From: Tiliqua scincoides | Lineage: Eukaryota; Chordata; Lepidosauria; Squamata; Scincidae | Assembly: GCF_035046505.1 (NCBI RefSeq) | Contig: NC_089821.1 | Location: 198,734,377-198,798,376 of the forward strand | DNA length: 64,000 nucleotides | Direction: 5' to 3' | Shown here: positions 49,257 through 62,698 of the stretch, piece after piece | How positions within the stretch are numbered: the stretch's first letter is position 1 | Layout of the letters: the number at the start of each line of letters is the position of its first letter | Notes under the pieces: model-generated | The model's input: only the letters and a program-made list of their open reading frames with translations | The model's database searches: none | What the model was told of the DNA's origin: nothing | Made by a program: the position numbers and the translations under genes

Positions 49257-49355
49257 AGATGATGTGTAGAAGGCATGTTCAGGAGTGCAATCCTGTGTGC
49301 CTCTACTCTGAAGATCTATTGTGTTCAATAGAACTTACTCTCAGGTAAGTGCATA

Positions 49356-50070
49356 CAGGTTGAGTCTCATTATTCCTTAGGGTTCCCTTCCAAGAACTTT
49401 TGGATGGCAAAAAATGCACTATATAGCAAATCAATTTAAAAAACAAAGGCTGCAATCCTAACCACACTTTCCTAAGAGTAAGCCCCATTGAACAAAATAG
49501 GACTTACTTCTGAGTAGACCTGGTTAGGATTGTGTCCAAAGTCTCTTGGTTCTGGCGATTTAAAAACAGCCTTGCTGACCTTTGTAATGCACAGAGTCAA
49601 TCTGTCTCTCTCCAGGCGCTTAAGCTAGGAGGCAGCAATCCTTCCCCTTCACCAGGAGCCCCAGAGAGGGGGAAAGAATGGAGAAGGTGATAATCACTGC
49701 CATTTAGCCTTCTTTCACATGCTCAGGGGGAAGGGAGGAGTGAAGCCTGCAGAGAGAATGATTGATGGATTGTCAGCCGCCTGCCCTCTCTCACATTATT
49801 AAACTACTGTTTTCCTTTAATTTAAAGGGCCCTTCTCATCAGCTTTGAGATAAAAAAAATCTCTGGAATCTGTGGATACCTAGGTCATACCTGTAATCAC
49901 TTGCATAACTGTCTCTGCAACAGTAAAAAGCAGTTTTTTAAACTGTGATTTTAAAGGGGTGCATTTTCCCCTTCTCCAGGGATCAGCACATTCCTTCTCA
50001 TTTGCAGGGGACATTTGTGTTGAGTCAAATCCGTGTATAAAAAAATCTGTGTATAACAAGGCAGGACCTG
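49356..50070. mobile_element. Tigger-like DNA element (715 bp) upstream of unit B
   Basis: Starts CAGGTTGAGTCTCATTATTC after TA and ends GCAGGACCTG before TA, recalling the CAGTTGAGTATCCCTTATCC end of Tigger-type elements. Missing from the matching place in unit A. Contains a hairpin repeat at 49448-49540. Confidence 0.65.
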
Positions 50071-50341
50071 TATAGAATTACAGTCTAAATAGACAAAAGA
50101 GAGTCAGACACTGTACAATGTGCTATGTGCACCCGGAACCCGGAATGTCTCCCTGCCGCCTTCTCCCCACCCTCCCCAGACCCTTGCGTCGGCCAACACA
50201 AGTCTCCCCTTTCGAGTTGGCGCCGACACTGGATTCAGCCTCCGCAGGCCGGCACGTGTGCCTGTGCTGGTCCAGCCGACTCTCGAGGAGGTGCAAATGT
50301 GCTTTTACGTGCTTTATTGCTTTACAGCAATATTGTTCAAA

Positions 50342-50575
50342 TATTGAACAATTTGATTCCAAGTGTGAGCAAGAAAAAGGCACATGACATTCTTGACACA
50401 GCTCAGTAGCATGTATCATACAAATTTGTCAGATGTGTGTAAAATGGTTGCATCACAGTGCCTGCATTAATTTCAAGTGTTTGCACTAGAATCAGTTTGC
50501 AAACTGCATCTTATTCAATGATTTATTAAGGAATTGCCTTCAATTCAAATATCTGAATGGTGTGTAAAGAGCCCA
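50342..50575 (+). repeat. Right arm of inverted promoter repeat (unit B)
   Basis: Counterpart of 23262-23495. Plus-strand TATAAAG motifs follow at about 50584-50606. Confidence 0.75.
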
Positions 50576-51356
50576 TAAAGTGGGTATAAAGGGTTAGGGT
50601 ATAAAGTGTGATAAAAGAATATTTGGATGAGTTACATTACATCTTCAAAAGTTGGTATGGAACTTGTCATCTGAAAAATGATTGTAGTCCCAGGGATTTC
50701 TTCCTGGACAGAAATGTTCATGTGAACACTTTGCTATAGAAACCTTCTATATTGCTCAGAGTTCTATAACTGTGACCACACATCTAATAAGATCTATAGA
50801 GACGCAATATAAGAGAGTCACTATCTAGTACAGTTACAACTAATGATGTACCCCACATTATCCATCCAGTGCAGGAATCCCAGAAGGAAGGTTTCCCTTT
50901 AAATTCAGCCTTTAAATCAGAACTCGGTTTTGTTCACTGACAAGAAGCATGCCAGATGAAGACCTGCATTTGAACCTCCACATTTTTTAACAGTTATTTA
51001 AACCGTATTTATTCTGTCTTTCCACCCAAATGAATTCATTTGTCAATGAAGCTTGCTGACCATGGCCAGTCGCTATCTGTCAGCCTAAGCTACACAACAC
51101 CTCACCCCAATTGCACCTCACCCCAGATTTCCTATAAGAAGAAGATACAAGTGTGTAGGAAGTTATAGATGCTGACCTGATTTCTCCAGGCAATGGGCAG
51201 GGTACCTAAAGGATAGCACTATATTCAGAAAATAATTCCCCATGTTTCAGAATTTGAACCTACATTGCTCTAGCTGAGATTTCAGTCATCTTTATTTTGA
51301 ACAAGTATGGGTACACACTGAATATATCAATGTTCCTTTTTCAGCTGAGGTCAGGC

Positions 51357-51482
51357 TCATAATTCATCTCTGATATCCCAGCAAAACTTGAAGGGCAGCT
51401 TCTCCATACTCTCCTTGAAAACACTGTTGAACTGTTCACTCTGGGCTACAGTCATCAGGTTTTTCCAGTCTCCCAACATTAC
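51357..51482 (-). pseudogene. Unit D last exon remnant (126 bp)
   Basis: Carries the same one-base insertion as unit C before the GDWK codons. Confidence 0.8.
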
Positions 51483-52775
51483 CTGGCCAGGAAGCAGAGA
51501 AAGAGAGAGAATAGCTAGGTCAACATGAATATCTAGAACTTCTGTATTTTAAGGGGAAGGAAATACTAGCATAGTACCAAAACCCCCAGTGTTCCAGAAC
51601 CCCTAGTGAATTAAAAATAAAAATCAGTGGATACCAAATTAGTGGAAAAATAGCATTAAAAACCCACTTCCAGGTTTCTTGCTCTTCCATTGTCACCCCA
51701 GAATGCACCGGTATAAATGCAATACCACATTCAACCGCTTAGATGAGGTGAATAATAGAATCTATTGGAATGAAATTATAGTTATTTAACAGTGTGACAG
51801 TAGGAATTTGGATTTTGATGCTTTTTTCCTTGTTCCAAAGCATTTAAAAGTGGACCACAGTAACAGTGGTGAGTCAAATCAGTGGATACCAAATCAGTGG
51901 ATACCAAGGTCCCACTTGTATTCATGAGAAAAAGTTTCTAAGTTGATGGCTAAGATGGGAAATTATGTTCCTCGACTATCAAGGAAGAGGCTTAGGGTTT
52001 CTAACTAGGCATGAAATCACTAAAGGAGTATTTGCACAGGTGCCGTGAAAAGGAACCAATACTGTCAGTGTCTAGGTTTACTTTTGTACAATCCAAATGT
52101 CTCCAACTTCCCTAGGGGGCCTGAAGTGGTGGTCTCCTTCCTGTTGTAGGGAGGTATGCACACTAGCAAGGATGACATCCAAGTCACCTCAGGGTATACC
52201 CCACTTCTTCTTGCTGGGTTGCAACCTCTTCTTGCTATGTTGCCATCTGGCGTGCTCAACAGGAAGAGGAGAAAGCAGTTTGTGACCCAGCAGGTTCTTG
52301 AGTCACCACTGCAGTTGCCGCTTCCCACTGATTCCTTACAGCTGTCCAATTCTCCAGCAGCCAAGGAAGGGGAAGAGAAAGAGAGAATCAACATGTCTGC
52401 TTTATCCCCTTTCCCTGTCCCCATTGGCTGGACAACCACATGATTCTCTGACCTAACCTACAACTCTATTGATTTTCTAGTTGCTGTTGCTTCCAGTTCT
52501 TGGATGGACTCCATTTGTCTGGGTACTGCATGGGAACAGAAGGCTGGCAAATCTGAGGCTGAGCCAAAAGGAGTAAAGGTGTTGGCCAATTCTCTTGCAG
52601 CTACCACCACCTCTTCCCACAGTGTCCATATGGAACCTTGTTGTATTTAACAGAGAAGCCTCACAGTCATTGCTATGTTTATGATGAGCTGTTGTCCATC
52701 ATGCTGAAATATAGAACTAGTGTTGGCTTTGTAACAACTGGGTGCTACTTGAAATGTAGATCTCCATTCAATCAC

Positions 52776-52956
52776 CTTTGCGAAGAAAGCGTCCTTTGCT
52801 TAAATCAATTAAATCAGAACTAAAGTTCTCATAGTTATTTCTGTGATCCAGTCTCATTTTATCAAATGTAGCTTTGTCCACAACCTTGTCTACTTCCTCT
52901 TCAGTCAGCCTCCTTGCCAGGAAGTTGCATATTTTCAGTACAGTGCCTTGCAGATC
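52776..52956 (-). pseudogene. Unit D exon 5, open (181 bp)
   Basis: DLQGTVLKICNFLARR through NYENFSSDLIDL and GRFLRKG, with intact splice sites. Confidence 0.8.
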
Positions 52957-53498
52957 CTGAATTGGACAAAGTTTTCACAGCAAGTCAGTTACCATGGTGT
53001 TATATTACATAACCTAAGAACACAGAACAAGAAAGATAATGAACAATATCTCAGAGGTTGAAAGTTCAATTGGCAGTGAACTTTGCTTGTGTACTTGATG
53101 TCAGTTGTATAGCGTAACATTCTCCACTTGGTTTGCCTGTTGAATTGCTGTTGAATATCCTTGCATATGGGTTACTTCATCAACTTTTCCAACTGCTTCT
53201 ATGTTCCAGGATCCAAAGGATCCTGAAGGCTTTGGAAAAGGCTTGGTTGAAGGTCAAAATAAAGATGGTTCTTGTATGTTGTTTGATATGAAGTGGAGAG
53301 CCTCATTCTCCCCAGCTCCTCTGGCTTCAGTCCAGTTGCACCAATGGCTGAGGGGGGTAGTGGTTTTGGGTCTCAGAAGCCTTCTCCATATAGAACATTT
53401 TTTCCTCTGTTGCCGTGATGGGTGTACTCAAACCTGCTCAAGTTACTTGAGACCTGCTCAAGCTGGAGCAAATCTGAGTGGACCAAGGTGGATCAAGG

Positions 53499-54118
53499 CA
53501 GTGACACGCAGTGAAATCTAGGTCTGGGGAGGTAATAAACACTCACTTTCCCCCTCCCTCCAGAAATAAAGGATAGCTCAGTACAGGCCCCCTGAAGCAA
53601 CCGAAAAGCTGCTGTACAGAGCAGTTGTTCGTGCAGGTTCCCTTTTCATGGCTTTTTTTAAACATAAGAGAAGCAACTCTTCCCTCTACCTCCTCAGAGC
53701 TTGCTGATGCAGGCATCCTGCTATTTTTGGATTGGAAGCCTGCTGCCATGCTTTTTTTTAAAAAAAAACAAAACTGGAAGACACCCATGATTACAGCCTA
53801 ACCGGTTCAAAGCAACTCTTCCTGATGCCAGTGGTGACCTGCCAATTCCTGTGCCCTGGGGCAAAGGTCCGTGATGGCACCCTCCAAGCAGGATGTCATG
53901 GGCCTCCCACGCACAAATCCCCCCCCCCTGGCTTACCTGATGCTTACGGAACCTCGCACGATCGTAGACTGTGTTAGGGAAGCTTCCTGAGGTTTTAAAC
54001 TGTGCTTCCAGAAAAAGTTTCCGACCCTGTTGGGAGCCTCAGATAGGCTTCCACAGGGTCCTAAAAGCTCAGGCCCAGGGCATTTGCCCCATTGTCTATA
54101 ATGGGAGGTCCGCCACTG
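53499..54118. mobile_element. Possible hAT-type element in unit D
   Basis: Begins CAGTGACACGCAGTG and ends GGTCCGCCACTG; absent from unit C at about 26315. No target duplication found. A short related piece is at 56450-56500. Confidence 0.35.
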
Positions 54119-54801
54119 CCTGATGCCTCCCCAAAGACTGATGACACAAGATCTGTCTTTTTTATTTTTGGGCAATGGAGGTAGCTCTCCCTGGTGGCTT
54201 TAACTCCACAAGCATCCCTGCCTGTTTTGTCCCTTGTAAGTCACCATAGTGACTGAGCTGATCAGTAGCTCTGCTTGTTCCTTCCGTGTTTGTGTTTGTG
54301 TTGCTTTAAAGAGACAGAGCAGAAAGGAGCAGCTTCAGAAAGGCAAAATGTACATTTTTGTTTTTTAAAACTTGCTGTGTTAAGTGAGGTTCTGCCTCCC
54401 CTGCCGTCCCTGACTGCACCTCACTGGATCAAGGCTGGGAAGGGGATTATGAAATCAGTGGCATTGCTGCCACTGTAATTGCCCCCTTACCACCTTGATA
54501 CACACACATACTTCCACCCCAGTCTCTGCTCTGTTCCTCCTCAAACCCCCACCATTCCTCCCACCCGCTGGCCACCCCCACACCAACATACTGACACTGG
54601 GGTTCCCACAGCAACTGTTGCCAGTTGTGCGGGACATTGGGGTTCCCACAGTTGTGCAGATATAGCTGCTTACCTCTTGTGGTGGCAGCCAGTCTGCCCT
54701 TTACAGCACATCACTGTTTGTCATGGATGTAAATGCTCTGCATCAGCAGAATACACAGAGGCCCAATAGGATTGGCCAGAAATACTTGTGCCGAGTCTTA
54801 C

Positions 54802-54883
54802 CTTCTTCATTTCTTCATACGTGAGGAAGAGGATATTGAAGCACACCAGCCTTCAGTGTGGTCCAGCCAGGACATATATGCTA
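54802..54883 (-). pseudogene. Unit D exon 4 remnant (82 bp)
   Basis: Same 13-bp loss as in unit C after GWCA. Confidence 0.8.
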
Positions 54884-56089
54884 CTAACAGGAGATAAGTT
54901 GTTTGGATATCAATGTTAGTGCAGATCTAAAGGCAAATTGGTATAGTTAGAGGCTAGGATATAAGTTGAGTAGTTTAAAGCAGAGGCCTAGCTAGGTCAT
55001 TTGACACCCAAGGCCCATAAATTTTTGACACCCCCCCCCCATGCAAATGACAAAATTATTTTCAGTAATAGTCATGACATGAAGTGAATAATAATAATGA
55101 CCAGAAGATTTCCCCACAAGCAGGGGATGAGTGCCCTCCCCTGCGGTTCCTCCCTTGCACATAATACTCAGTGACATACTGATCCTGCATCCAGAGGTTC
55201 ACGTAGCCATCATGGTTAATAACCACTCATGAAAATTGAATAAGGTCACCCTAGGACTAGATGCAGAACGAAGAACATTTTTAGCGGAGTCCAGCAGGTC
55301 AGGGTGGCATGTGCTGCTCTGGGGTTGCCGAACCTTGGGGGGGGGGGCGTTTGGTGACCCCAAGCGCTGGAGGCACCACTGGGATGGAAGCTCTTGGACT
55401 CCTGGGAAATTCAGCCCTGAGCAATAGAGGTCTCAGACATGGAAAAGAGGGAGGTATTTCCAACCCCCGCAGTTCTCCTCCCTAGCCACGCTCCTGCTCA
55501 GCACTCACAGGCATGCTGGCTTATCTCCAGCTGGGCTGCCTCGCCTGTATGGGCTGTCATCACTGGCCTGCCCTGGCGCTTTATATGGGCAACCCTGTGC
55601 TTATTGATTGCCTCCTTATCCCCTGACCCCTCTCCTGTTATTTGGCCCATCCTCTCATCATCCTGGCTTCTCCCTTGCATTCCCTTGGCCCTGGGTGTAC
55701 CTCCCTTGCATTCCCTCGGCCCTGGGTGCCAGCGTTGGCCTCCTCTAAGTTCATGGAGTTCAGGTAGTGGAAGCTAATGACACCTTCTTAGAAATGCGTG
55801 TGGAAGAGGCAGTCCTCTGTTGCTGAGGCCCAAAATCGCTCCAGAAGACTCTGCAGTGGATATGTCAGTTTAGTCTGAGAAACATTTCAGTCTAGTTATC
55901 TAAGAGCATAGGGAGAAATGTTTCAACAGTCTGCATGGTGGCTCTCCTCCTGATCAGTGAATGGTTTCCCCAGAAGTAAGTGAACAAGAGCAAATTAACT
56001 CTGGCAAAGTCATCCCTGGTCCTAGAACCTATTCAGGTTTTACCAGCATTTATTGAAATGCACATTCACAACTAGCACTACATTATCAA

Positions 56090-56520
56090 GAATAGATATG
56101 TTGATTTTTGCAGCTGGTGTTCTTCTATCACAAGACCAAATGACATCGATATAAGATGTGATGCATCTTTAAGGAAGCTAAATAGTAAACTGGGCAATAT
56201 GGTGACTAAGAGTGACAAGGAATATAATGGCTTGTTCCCACACAAGAATCACATCAGTAGGCTGAATTCATCATTGCGGGTTGTGTTCCTGGAATGTGCA
56301 GTGAATTAATCAGCACACAAAACAGGGAAAAGAGAAACAATTTTGGCAGCTCTCAAAGAAAGAAGTGCCAGGCAGGGCTTGAAGAAAAGCAGTCAGCTGA
56401 AAGAAACTGAACAAGAAAAACCCATTCAACATGTTGGGACAAGTGCTCCAGAAAAACGGAAGCACAGTTTCCAACCCTGTTTGGGAGCCTCAGATTTTTA
56501 AACCCCCTCTCCCCCCCCCC
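56090..56520. other. Sequence replacing the exon 3 region in unit D
   Basis: Unrelated to unit C at this place. Its last part (56450-56500) resembles 53990-54040, suggesting a repeat with a deletion beside it. Confidence 0.45.
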
Positions 56521-56978
56521 CCCCCGGCCATGTCTGTGGCTGCCCTAAGCTCACATTAAGGCCCAGGCAGGACCCTTAAGGTTCTGTCCTGGATAGCTTG
56601 CCTTAGCCAACCAAGGCAGGCCCAACTGAATAGCCAGCACAGGACCTCCCTGCAACCATACAGTTTTATTTGATTATGAACGGAATCTCTTTTGGAACTA
56701 ACAGTAGTTGCACCAGTGCAAGTTTTGTCAAAACCATAATGCAGCAGGAACAGTTGAAATACTGGGCCCCCAAGCACTCTACGCCCAAGGCTGATGAGAC
56801 ATCCACTACATCTCTGACCACTATGGAACTTTGAAAGGACAAGCACTGCAGCCAAACTACATATTTAGAGCAATGTGTGATTTCTCCTTAGTTAAGAGTC
56901 TTTCATTTATACCAAAACGGAAAAGAAAGGGAGAAAAATAACATGAAATACTATCAATGGAACTGAAATGTTATGTTA

Positions 56979-57269
<291 letters not shown>

Positions 57270-57347
57270 CTAATGTACATTGTACTTTAAAGAGTAACAT
57301 AAGCCATAGCAGAAGGTTCTCTGCCCCAAAGAGCCAACATTCTAAAC

Positions 57348-58207
57348 TAGGGATGGCCAACCTACAGTGTGCCACTTTTTATGCGGAGAACCTTGAATGT
57401 GCCACTTCACTATAATGTCACTTTTAGCAATTACCACAATAGATAAATTGATCCTCCAAGTGCCAGGGCAGTATATCTCCAAATGCCAGAAGGTACACAG
57501 GTACACAACAAGAAACAGGGGAGGATTGGTGCCTATTTGGGGCATTCCAAAAGTATTTGACTGACCGCAGGTGAGGCCAGAACGGTGGCTCTCATGGACC
57601 TTTAGTCCAGGTCAGCAGAACATGTTCGGGGTCCATCACACCTCTGCACAGCACAGCCATCCTCCCTCTACCTGCCCACCTTCTCATCCTCTTAGTTAAG
57701 ATCTCTTTGCAGATGATCTTAGTGAATATTTTCCTGAAGATGGAATCTCTGCCCAGGTGGCATTGCTCATCTCATGGGCCATCTCTGCACTGCCCCACTC
57801 GACCCCCATGGCCTTCTACAGCCCTCCCCATACCTCTTCAGCACTCCACCAGTAGCAGCCTTCTTGGGTAAGCTAGTAACCCACCAGATAGCAGAAGGCA
57901 GGTCACTAGCATCTGACCCACTGGCTTTCTCTCCTGTCCATCATTGTTTTCCTTCCTTTCTGCCCATTTTCCAACCAGAGCAAATCAAGCAGAGTAGGTG
58001 TGGCTGCCCTGAGTGCACCCATTGCAGCGATAGAATTTTGGAAGTGTGCTGTAGAAGGAGGAGCTAAGAAATAAAGCAAACCATAAACTACTGTGGCTCT
58101 TTTGTTGCTCTTATTTAAATGTTTTTCAAAAAGACATGGCGACTTTGTGCTTGCCACTTGGAAAGTGTCCACTAGTGGCACATGTGATATGGCTTGGCCA
58201 CCCTTTG
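57348..58207. mobile_element. Possible hAT element in unit D
   Basis: Left end TAGGGATGGCCAACC and right end GGCCACCCTTTG are close to the CAGGGGTGGCCAA-type hAT ends. The stretch is missing from the matching place in unit A (near 20395). The target duplication is degraded. Confidence 0.5.
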
Positions 58208-59160
58208 TCAAAATGATAACAGTGAAGTTCACAACACAGGAAGACAGAGAGCAAGCCGAGTCGGCACAGCCCCCTCCTGCAGGTGCCTGATGCAGCATTT
58301 TATAGCACTCTGCTTCGCTCAGCACTCACAGCCCAATCCCATCCACACTTTCCTGGGAGTAAGCCCCATTGACTCTAATGGGACTTACTTCTGAGTAGAC
58401 ATACATAGGATTTCCTCCATGCCCTCTTTCCAGCACTACTCACTGCGGTTCCCCACAGCACCACATGCAGCTGCCCCGACCCTGAAGTGCAGTGCCAGTG
58501 GCTGTGATGCTGCCAGTTATGTAGGGTCCTGGTAGAGACAGCTGGTGGTGAGGTGAAATACAGGTGAAATACAGAAAACAGAGTGGGCAGGCAGTGGGTA
58601 GGCTGGGTGGGTGGTGCCCATGGCTACATGGCACTGCTTGGCATGCCACGCTCTCCATTTGAGGCAACCATTTCACCTTGTCCAAGGGAGGGTCGGGCCT
58701 GATATCAAGAGTAATAAGGGCTGAACTTCAGCAACTGCAGTAACATGTCTTTAGGGGTCAGTTCAGTGGTGGATGAAGAGGGCTAATTGAGCAGAAATTG
58801 CAATGTTGAGGCAGGAGCTGCAAGACAAGGAGTATGTCCAACTCTAAAGCATTGTTGTATTTCAATATGGCATAGTATTAATAAAAATAAACAAAGTGAA
58901 ATAATGCCATACACCACATTATCAATGGAAATAGAAATGATAGTAAGAATCCATAGAAGGAGAACGTGAATTGTCAGCCCAAAGTACTTTGATAAGCTGA
59001 TTCACATCTCAGGCATTTCTTCCAAGGTGTTCTGGAAATCGTTTCTGGTTGACATGTTTGTTGTTGGGGCTGAAAAGATCCATGAAGGGCTTTGATAGGG
59101 TAAGGCAGAGTTAGATGTAGCAACTTATCTTTGTGTTGCTTCTGCTCCTAATCACATGCT

Positions 59161-59752
59161 CAGTGGTGTCACTAGTGGAGTGGGGTGTGTGTGGGCCGCA
59201 CTGGGTGGCACACACGGGGGAGTGACGCCACTAGTAACTACAAATCATGGTTTGTAGGAATAATACCATCATATTATATACCATTTGCTGTGTAATTTAC
59301 AATGTAATGTAATGAAAAAAACTGGAATGAAATATCTCCATTCTATCAAAAGTTATGGCCAAAAAACCAGAAAACAAAAATGCAACTGTTTTATGTAACA
59401 AAAAGTACATTTTCTTAATTCAAAACAGACCAATGAGACTGATTGTTCGAAGAGCCAATGAGATGTTATTATGACACAGCATGGAACCAATAAGGTAGTA
59501 GTAACGTTACACCCTGGGGGGGCACCACGAGTGACCAAAATTGCTTAAATTGCAGTTTATAGTAATAATACCATCATGCTATATATCAATCGATGTGTAA
59601 TTTCATGCAGAATGCAATAAAATAAACTGTGTTGAAATTTCTGTGTTCAACCGAAAGATCTAACCAAAAATCCAGCAGGGGTGGAAGGCCCATCATGGGA
59701 GTGATGTGCTGGGCTCCTGCCCCGGGTGACGCGAATCCTACTGACGCCACTG
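59161..59752. mobile_element. hAT-type nonautonomous element (592 bp) in unit D
   Basis: Starts CAGTGGTGTCACTAG and ends CTGACGCCACTG. Target duplication CACATGCT / CACATACT with one mismatch. Inner sequence matches 18331-18779 in reverse. Confidence 0.75.
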
Positions 59753-60011
59753 CACATACTGTCCTACTTAAAACACATGTGACACAAAACAGTGACTAAA
59801 GAAATAATTGTCTAAAACTTGGCACTGAAAGACTAAGGGATGTTAATACAGAAGGTTTTAACTACAGAAACAAATAGAAATCGGTTTTTCTTTCAGGAAA
59901 ATCCTTTCAGTCTTACCTGATTTAGGATACGTGACTAGGAACACATCGCTATCTCTGATTTCAAAATCCTCCAGTGAATCTAGGTATTCTGGTGGTCTGG
60001 TTGGTCTAGGT

Positions 60012-60897
60012 CAGGGGTGCTCAATAAGTCGATCCCGATCTACCAGTCGATCGCCAGGCAAAATGAGTCGATCACAGGCTTCTCTCCCGTCCACACATCC
60101 CTGGGAGTGAGCTCCCTGGGAGTGAGCTCCTGTCCACGCATCCCTGGGAGTGAGCCCCATTGACTCTCCTGGGGATGACTTACCTTTCTCCTGTTTTTGT
60201 ACTGGTATGTATGGAGATCTGCCCCCCCCCAACTTCCATCTGTTGGTTCTTTGTGCAAGGGGTTTTGCACTGGTCTTGCTGTGATGTCTATATAGAGATA
60301 TTCCCTCCCCCACACCTTTCCCTTGTTTTTGCACTGGTCTGTATAGAGATCTGCTCCCCCTCCCCACTTGTATTGGAATCAAGGAAGATCTGGTGAGGAG
60401 GTAGATGTGGTGTCAGCAGTGGCCCCTTTAAGGGTAAGGCCTGGGCATCCAGCAGAGTGTGCTGCACAGCTGCAGCCACTTGACGGCAATAGGGCCCTCA
60501 GGGATATAAGAGCACCTGAGGCAGGAAGGGCTCCACTTATTTATGTGAGTCAGCCTTTTCCTACATGAAGATCTTTAAGTCCAAGTACCGGTCCACCATG
60601 ACTGATGAACATTTGGAAGTGTGCTTGAAGCTGGCTGTCAGCAGCTACTGTCATCCTTGGCTGATTCACTTCAGTGCATCAAAGTAGACTCAAGTAATTA
60701 CAAAAAATGTTTATAGTTAATTCTGTTGTGTTGTGCAATATTGGCTCATGCGGTTATGCAAGGTACACCAACATACATTGTACACATAAATGTTATATGT
60801 TATGATGGCGTGAACATTGTAAAAAAACTGTGGTAGATCTCCGGGCCTTGCTGGGTTTCAAAGTAGCTCTCGAGCCAAAAAAGTGTGAGCACCCCTG
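60012..60897 (+). mobile_element. hAT element (886 bp) in the unit D first coding exon
   Basis: Ends CAGGGGTGCTCAATAAG and, inverted, CAGGGGTGCTCACAC, with the 8-bp duplication GTCTAGGT at 60004-60011 and 60898-60905. At about 60545-60690 it keeps a transposase C-terminal remnant (SAFSYMKIFKSKYRSTM, DEHLEVCLKLAVSSY) of the hAT dimerisation type. Confidence 0.9.
60368..60530 (+). repeat. Third, short copy of the LTR-like repeat, inside the other hAT
   Basis: Same core as 29318-29480 (gtggtgtcagcagtggcccc through gggatataagagcacctgag). Confidence 0.55.
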
Positions 60898-61149
60898 GTC
60901 TAGGTGGTCTGGTTGGAAGTAAACTCCCTTGTATTTGAACAGGTACTTGTCTGGTGGCTCCATCACTGAAACTGGCGACTACAGTTCCTAGCATTATGAG
61001 TCATGGTAAAATGAGTATCAACGGAAGGAATGTATAAAAATCATTCCCCCTTGGTATTAGAGGAAGCCAATGATACTTTGCATGCATTGTGTCAACCAAG
61101 TGCTGGAGACTGATTTTTTGGAAAGCAAATGTTTAGTTCACTTCAAGGG

Positions 61150-62000
61150 CTTTCTGTAATGGATGGGTGTAACAGAAGTGCCCTTCAGATACCTAAAATC
61201 AGGTTTAAAAAGAATGATTCACACGATTTGACAGACCTGTTGAACTTTTTTGGAAGTTTGCAACCAAGTCCATGAAATGCTTCACACACTGCCTTCCTAC
61301 CACTACCTGTGGCCAAATGAACCGCAGTCTGTTTTGGCAGTTTGGGCCTAGTTTGGGCAGTCTGGCCCTGGATGTGGAATGAATAGCACTTGGGGGACCC
61401 ATCCTTTATCTCCTTACCTATCATCCTAACTTTGGCCACCAGGCTTGCCCAACTACTACATTACGCACATGTTGCTTGTGCTGACATGCACCACAGCCAC
61501 TACCTCCTCCCCAGCACTATCTACTAGTTTATCCAAATGAGACATGATATCTGCAACCTTCACATCAAGCAGGCAGGTCACCCTGAAGTCCAAACATCCA
61601 TCGCAACCCTCCTCCTATGTTCTTGACTACTCTTATGGTCTATGTTCTTGACTACAGAAATGTTTGCTTTCACGCTGCCAAATGCATTGCATGTGTTCCC
61701 ACTGTGTCTGTGGGCCGTTCTGCTGACAAATGCTCTTTCTGTCAGTGGAAAGTCCACAGAGCTTTGGACTTCAAACCCCATGTCCTGCAGCAACCTTTCC
61801 TGTTCAAGTTGAAGGATGGCAGTGTGGGCTTTTCTGCTGACAAATGCTCTTTCTGTCAGAGGAAAGTCCACAGAGCTTTGGACTTCAAACCCCATGTCCT
61901 GCAGCAGCCTCCCCTGTTCAAGCTGAAGGATCTTGTCAGCTCTGCTCCCATAGACTGCTGCAGTAGCCGCCTTTCAGGAGTTCAGTTCCTCCTTTAATTG
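61150..62000 (-). mobile_element. CR1 ORF1-like fragment with esterase-type remnant
   Basis: Minus strand reads VTCLLDVKVADIMSHLDKLV, then VVAVVHVSTSN, which resembles the HVGTND-type esterase (SGNH) part of CR1-group ORF1 proteins. The upstream part holds a 114-bp tandem duplication. Family assignment is by motif memory only. Confidence 0.45.
61721..61948. repeat. 114-bp tandem duplication (2 copies)
   Basis: tgctgacaaatgctctttct at 61721 recurs at 61835. The period of 114 bp is 38 codons, so reading frames are kept on both strands; the minus frame repeats LLQDMGFEVQSSVDFPLTER. Confidence 0.75.
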
Positions 62001-62690
62001 TTCTTCGCTCTTCCTTCAGTATCAGCATGTATGCTACAAGGGTTTACACTTATCCATACTGCAAGACATTATCCAAGATCTTGATATAAGGTCTGGGAAT
62101 GGTGGAGGAGGAGAGGAGCAAGTCCTGGACCAAGACCACAGCAAGATTTACTTCCCATTTTACCCAATAGATAGCCTTTCCTCTGCTTTCAGCTCAGGAT
62201 CGCATAAAGGATTAAAAGAAAGGGAATAGAAAGAAACTAGCAGAGATCACTGCCAAGCCCCTTTTATCCTTCCATTTTTTCATAATACTGATTATTTACT
62301 CTATATTCTGTAGTTATTTATTCTGCAACTGCCTGCTTTCCATTGCTTTAAAAGCCAGGAAAGAGTTTGTTCTTTTGGTTAAACATCTACTGAAGAAGTA
62401 TCTGTCTCGAGTATGGCTGGTCATTCACCAATCAAAATAAACAGCAGTAGCAACAGTGTGCAAACTGTGAGGAGAAGATGCAAGTGGTTTAGCATCCCTT
62501 GGATGCTGCCCTGATTTCTCTAGACAAAGAACAAGGTACCTCACATGATAGCACAACATTTAGAAAATAATTCTCCATGATTCAGAATTTGGTGTCACAC
62601 AGTTCTAGCTAGGAATTCGGTCATCTTTATTTTGAACAATATGGCTGACATGTACACACTGCATATATAAATGTTCCTCTTTCCAGCAGA
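62001..62690. other. 3' flank of unit E
   Basis: 62300-62460 matches 13700-13860 and 39850-40010, the downstream flank of units A and B, showing E is a third member of that type. Confidence 0.6.
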
Positions 62691-62698
62691 GGGCAGGC

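Larger units (their letters stand above)
59917..60963 (-). pseudogene. Unit D first coding exon, interrupted by a hAT element
   Basis: Start side ([13 protein letters not shown]) at 60906-60963 and TYPKSG side at 59917-60011, separated by a hAT element with an 8-bp target duplication. Without the element the exon would be 153 bp rather than 142, with a small local repeat of ggtctggttgg. Confidence 0.8.
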
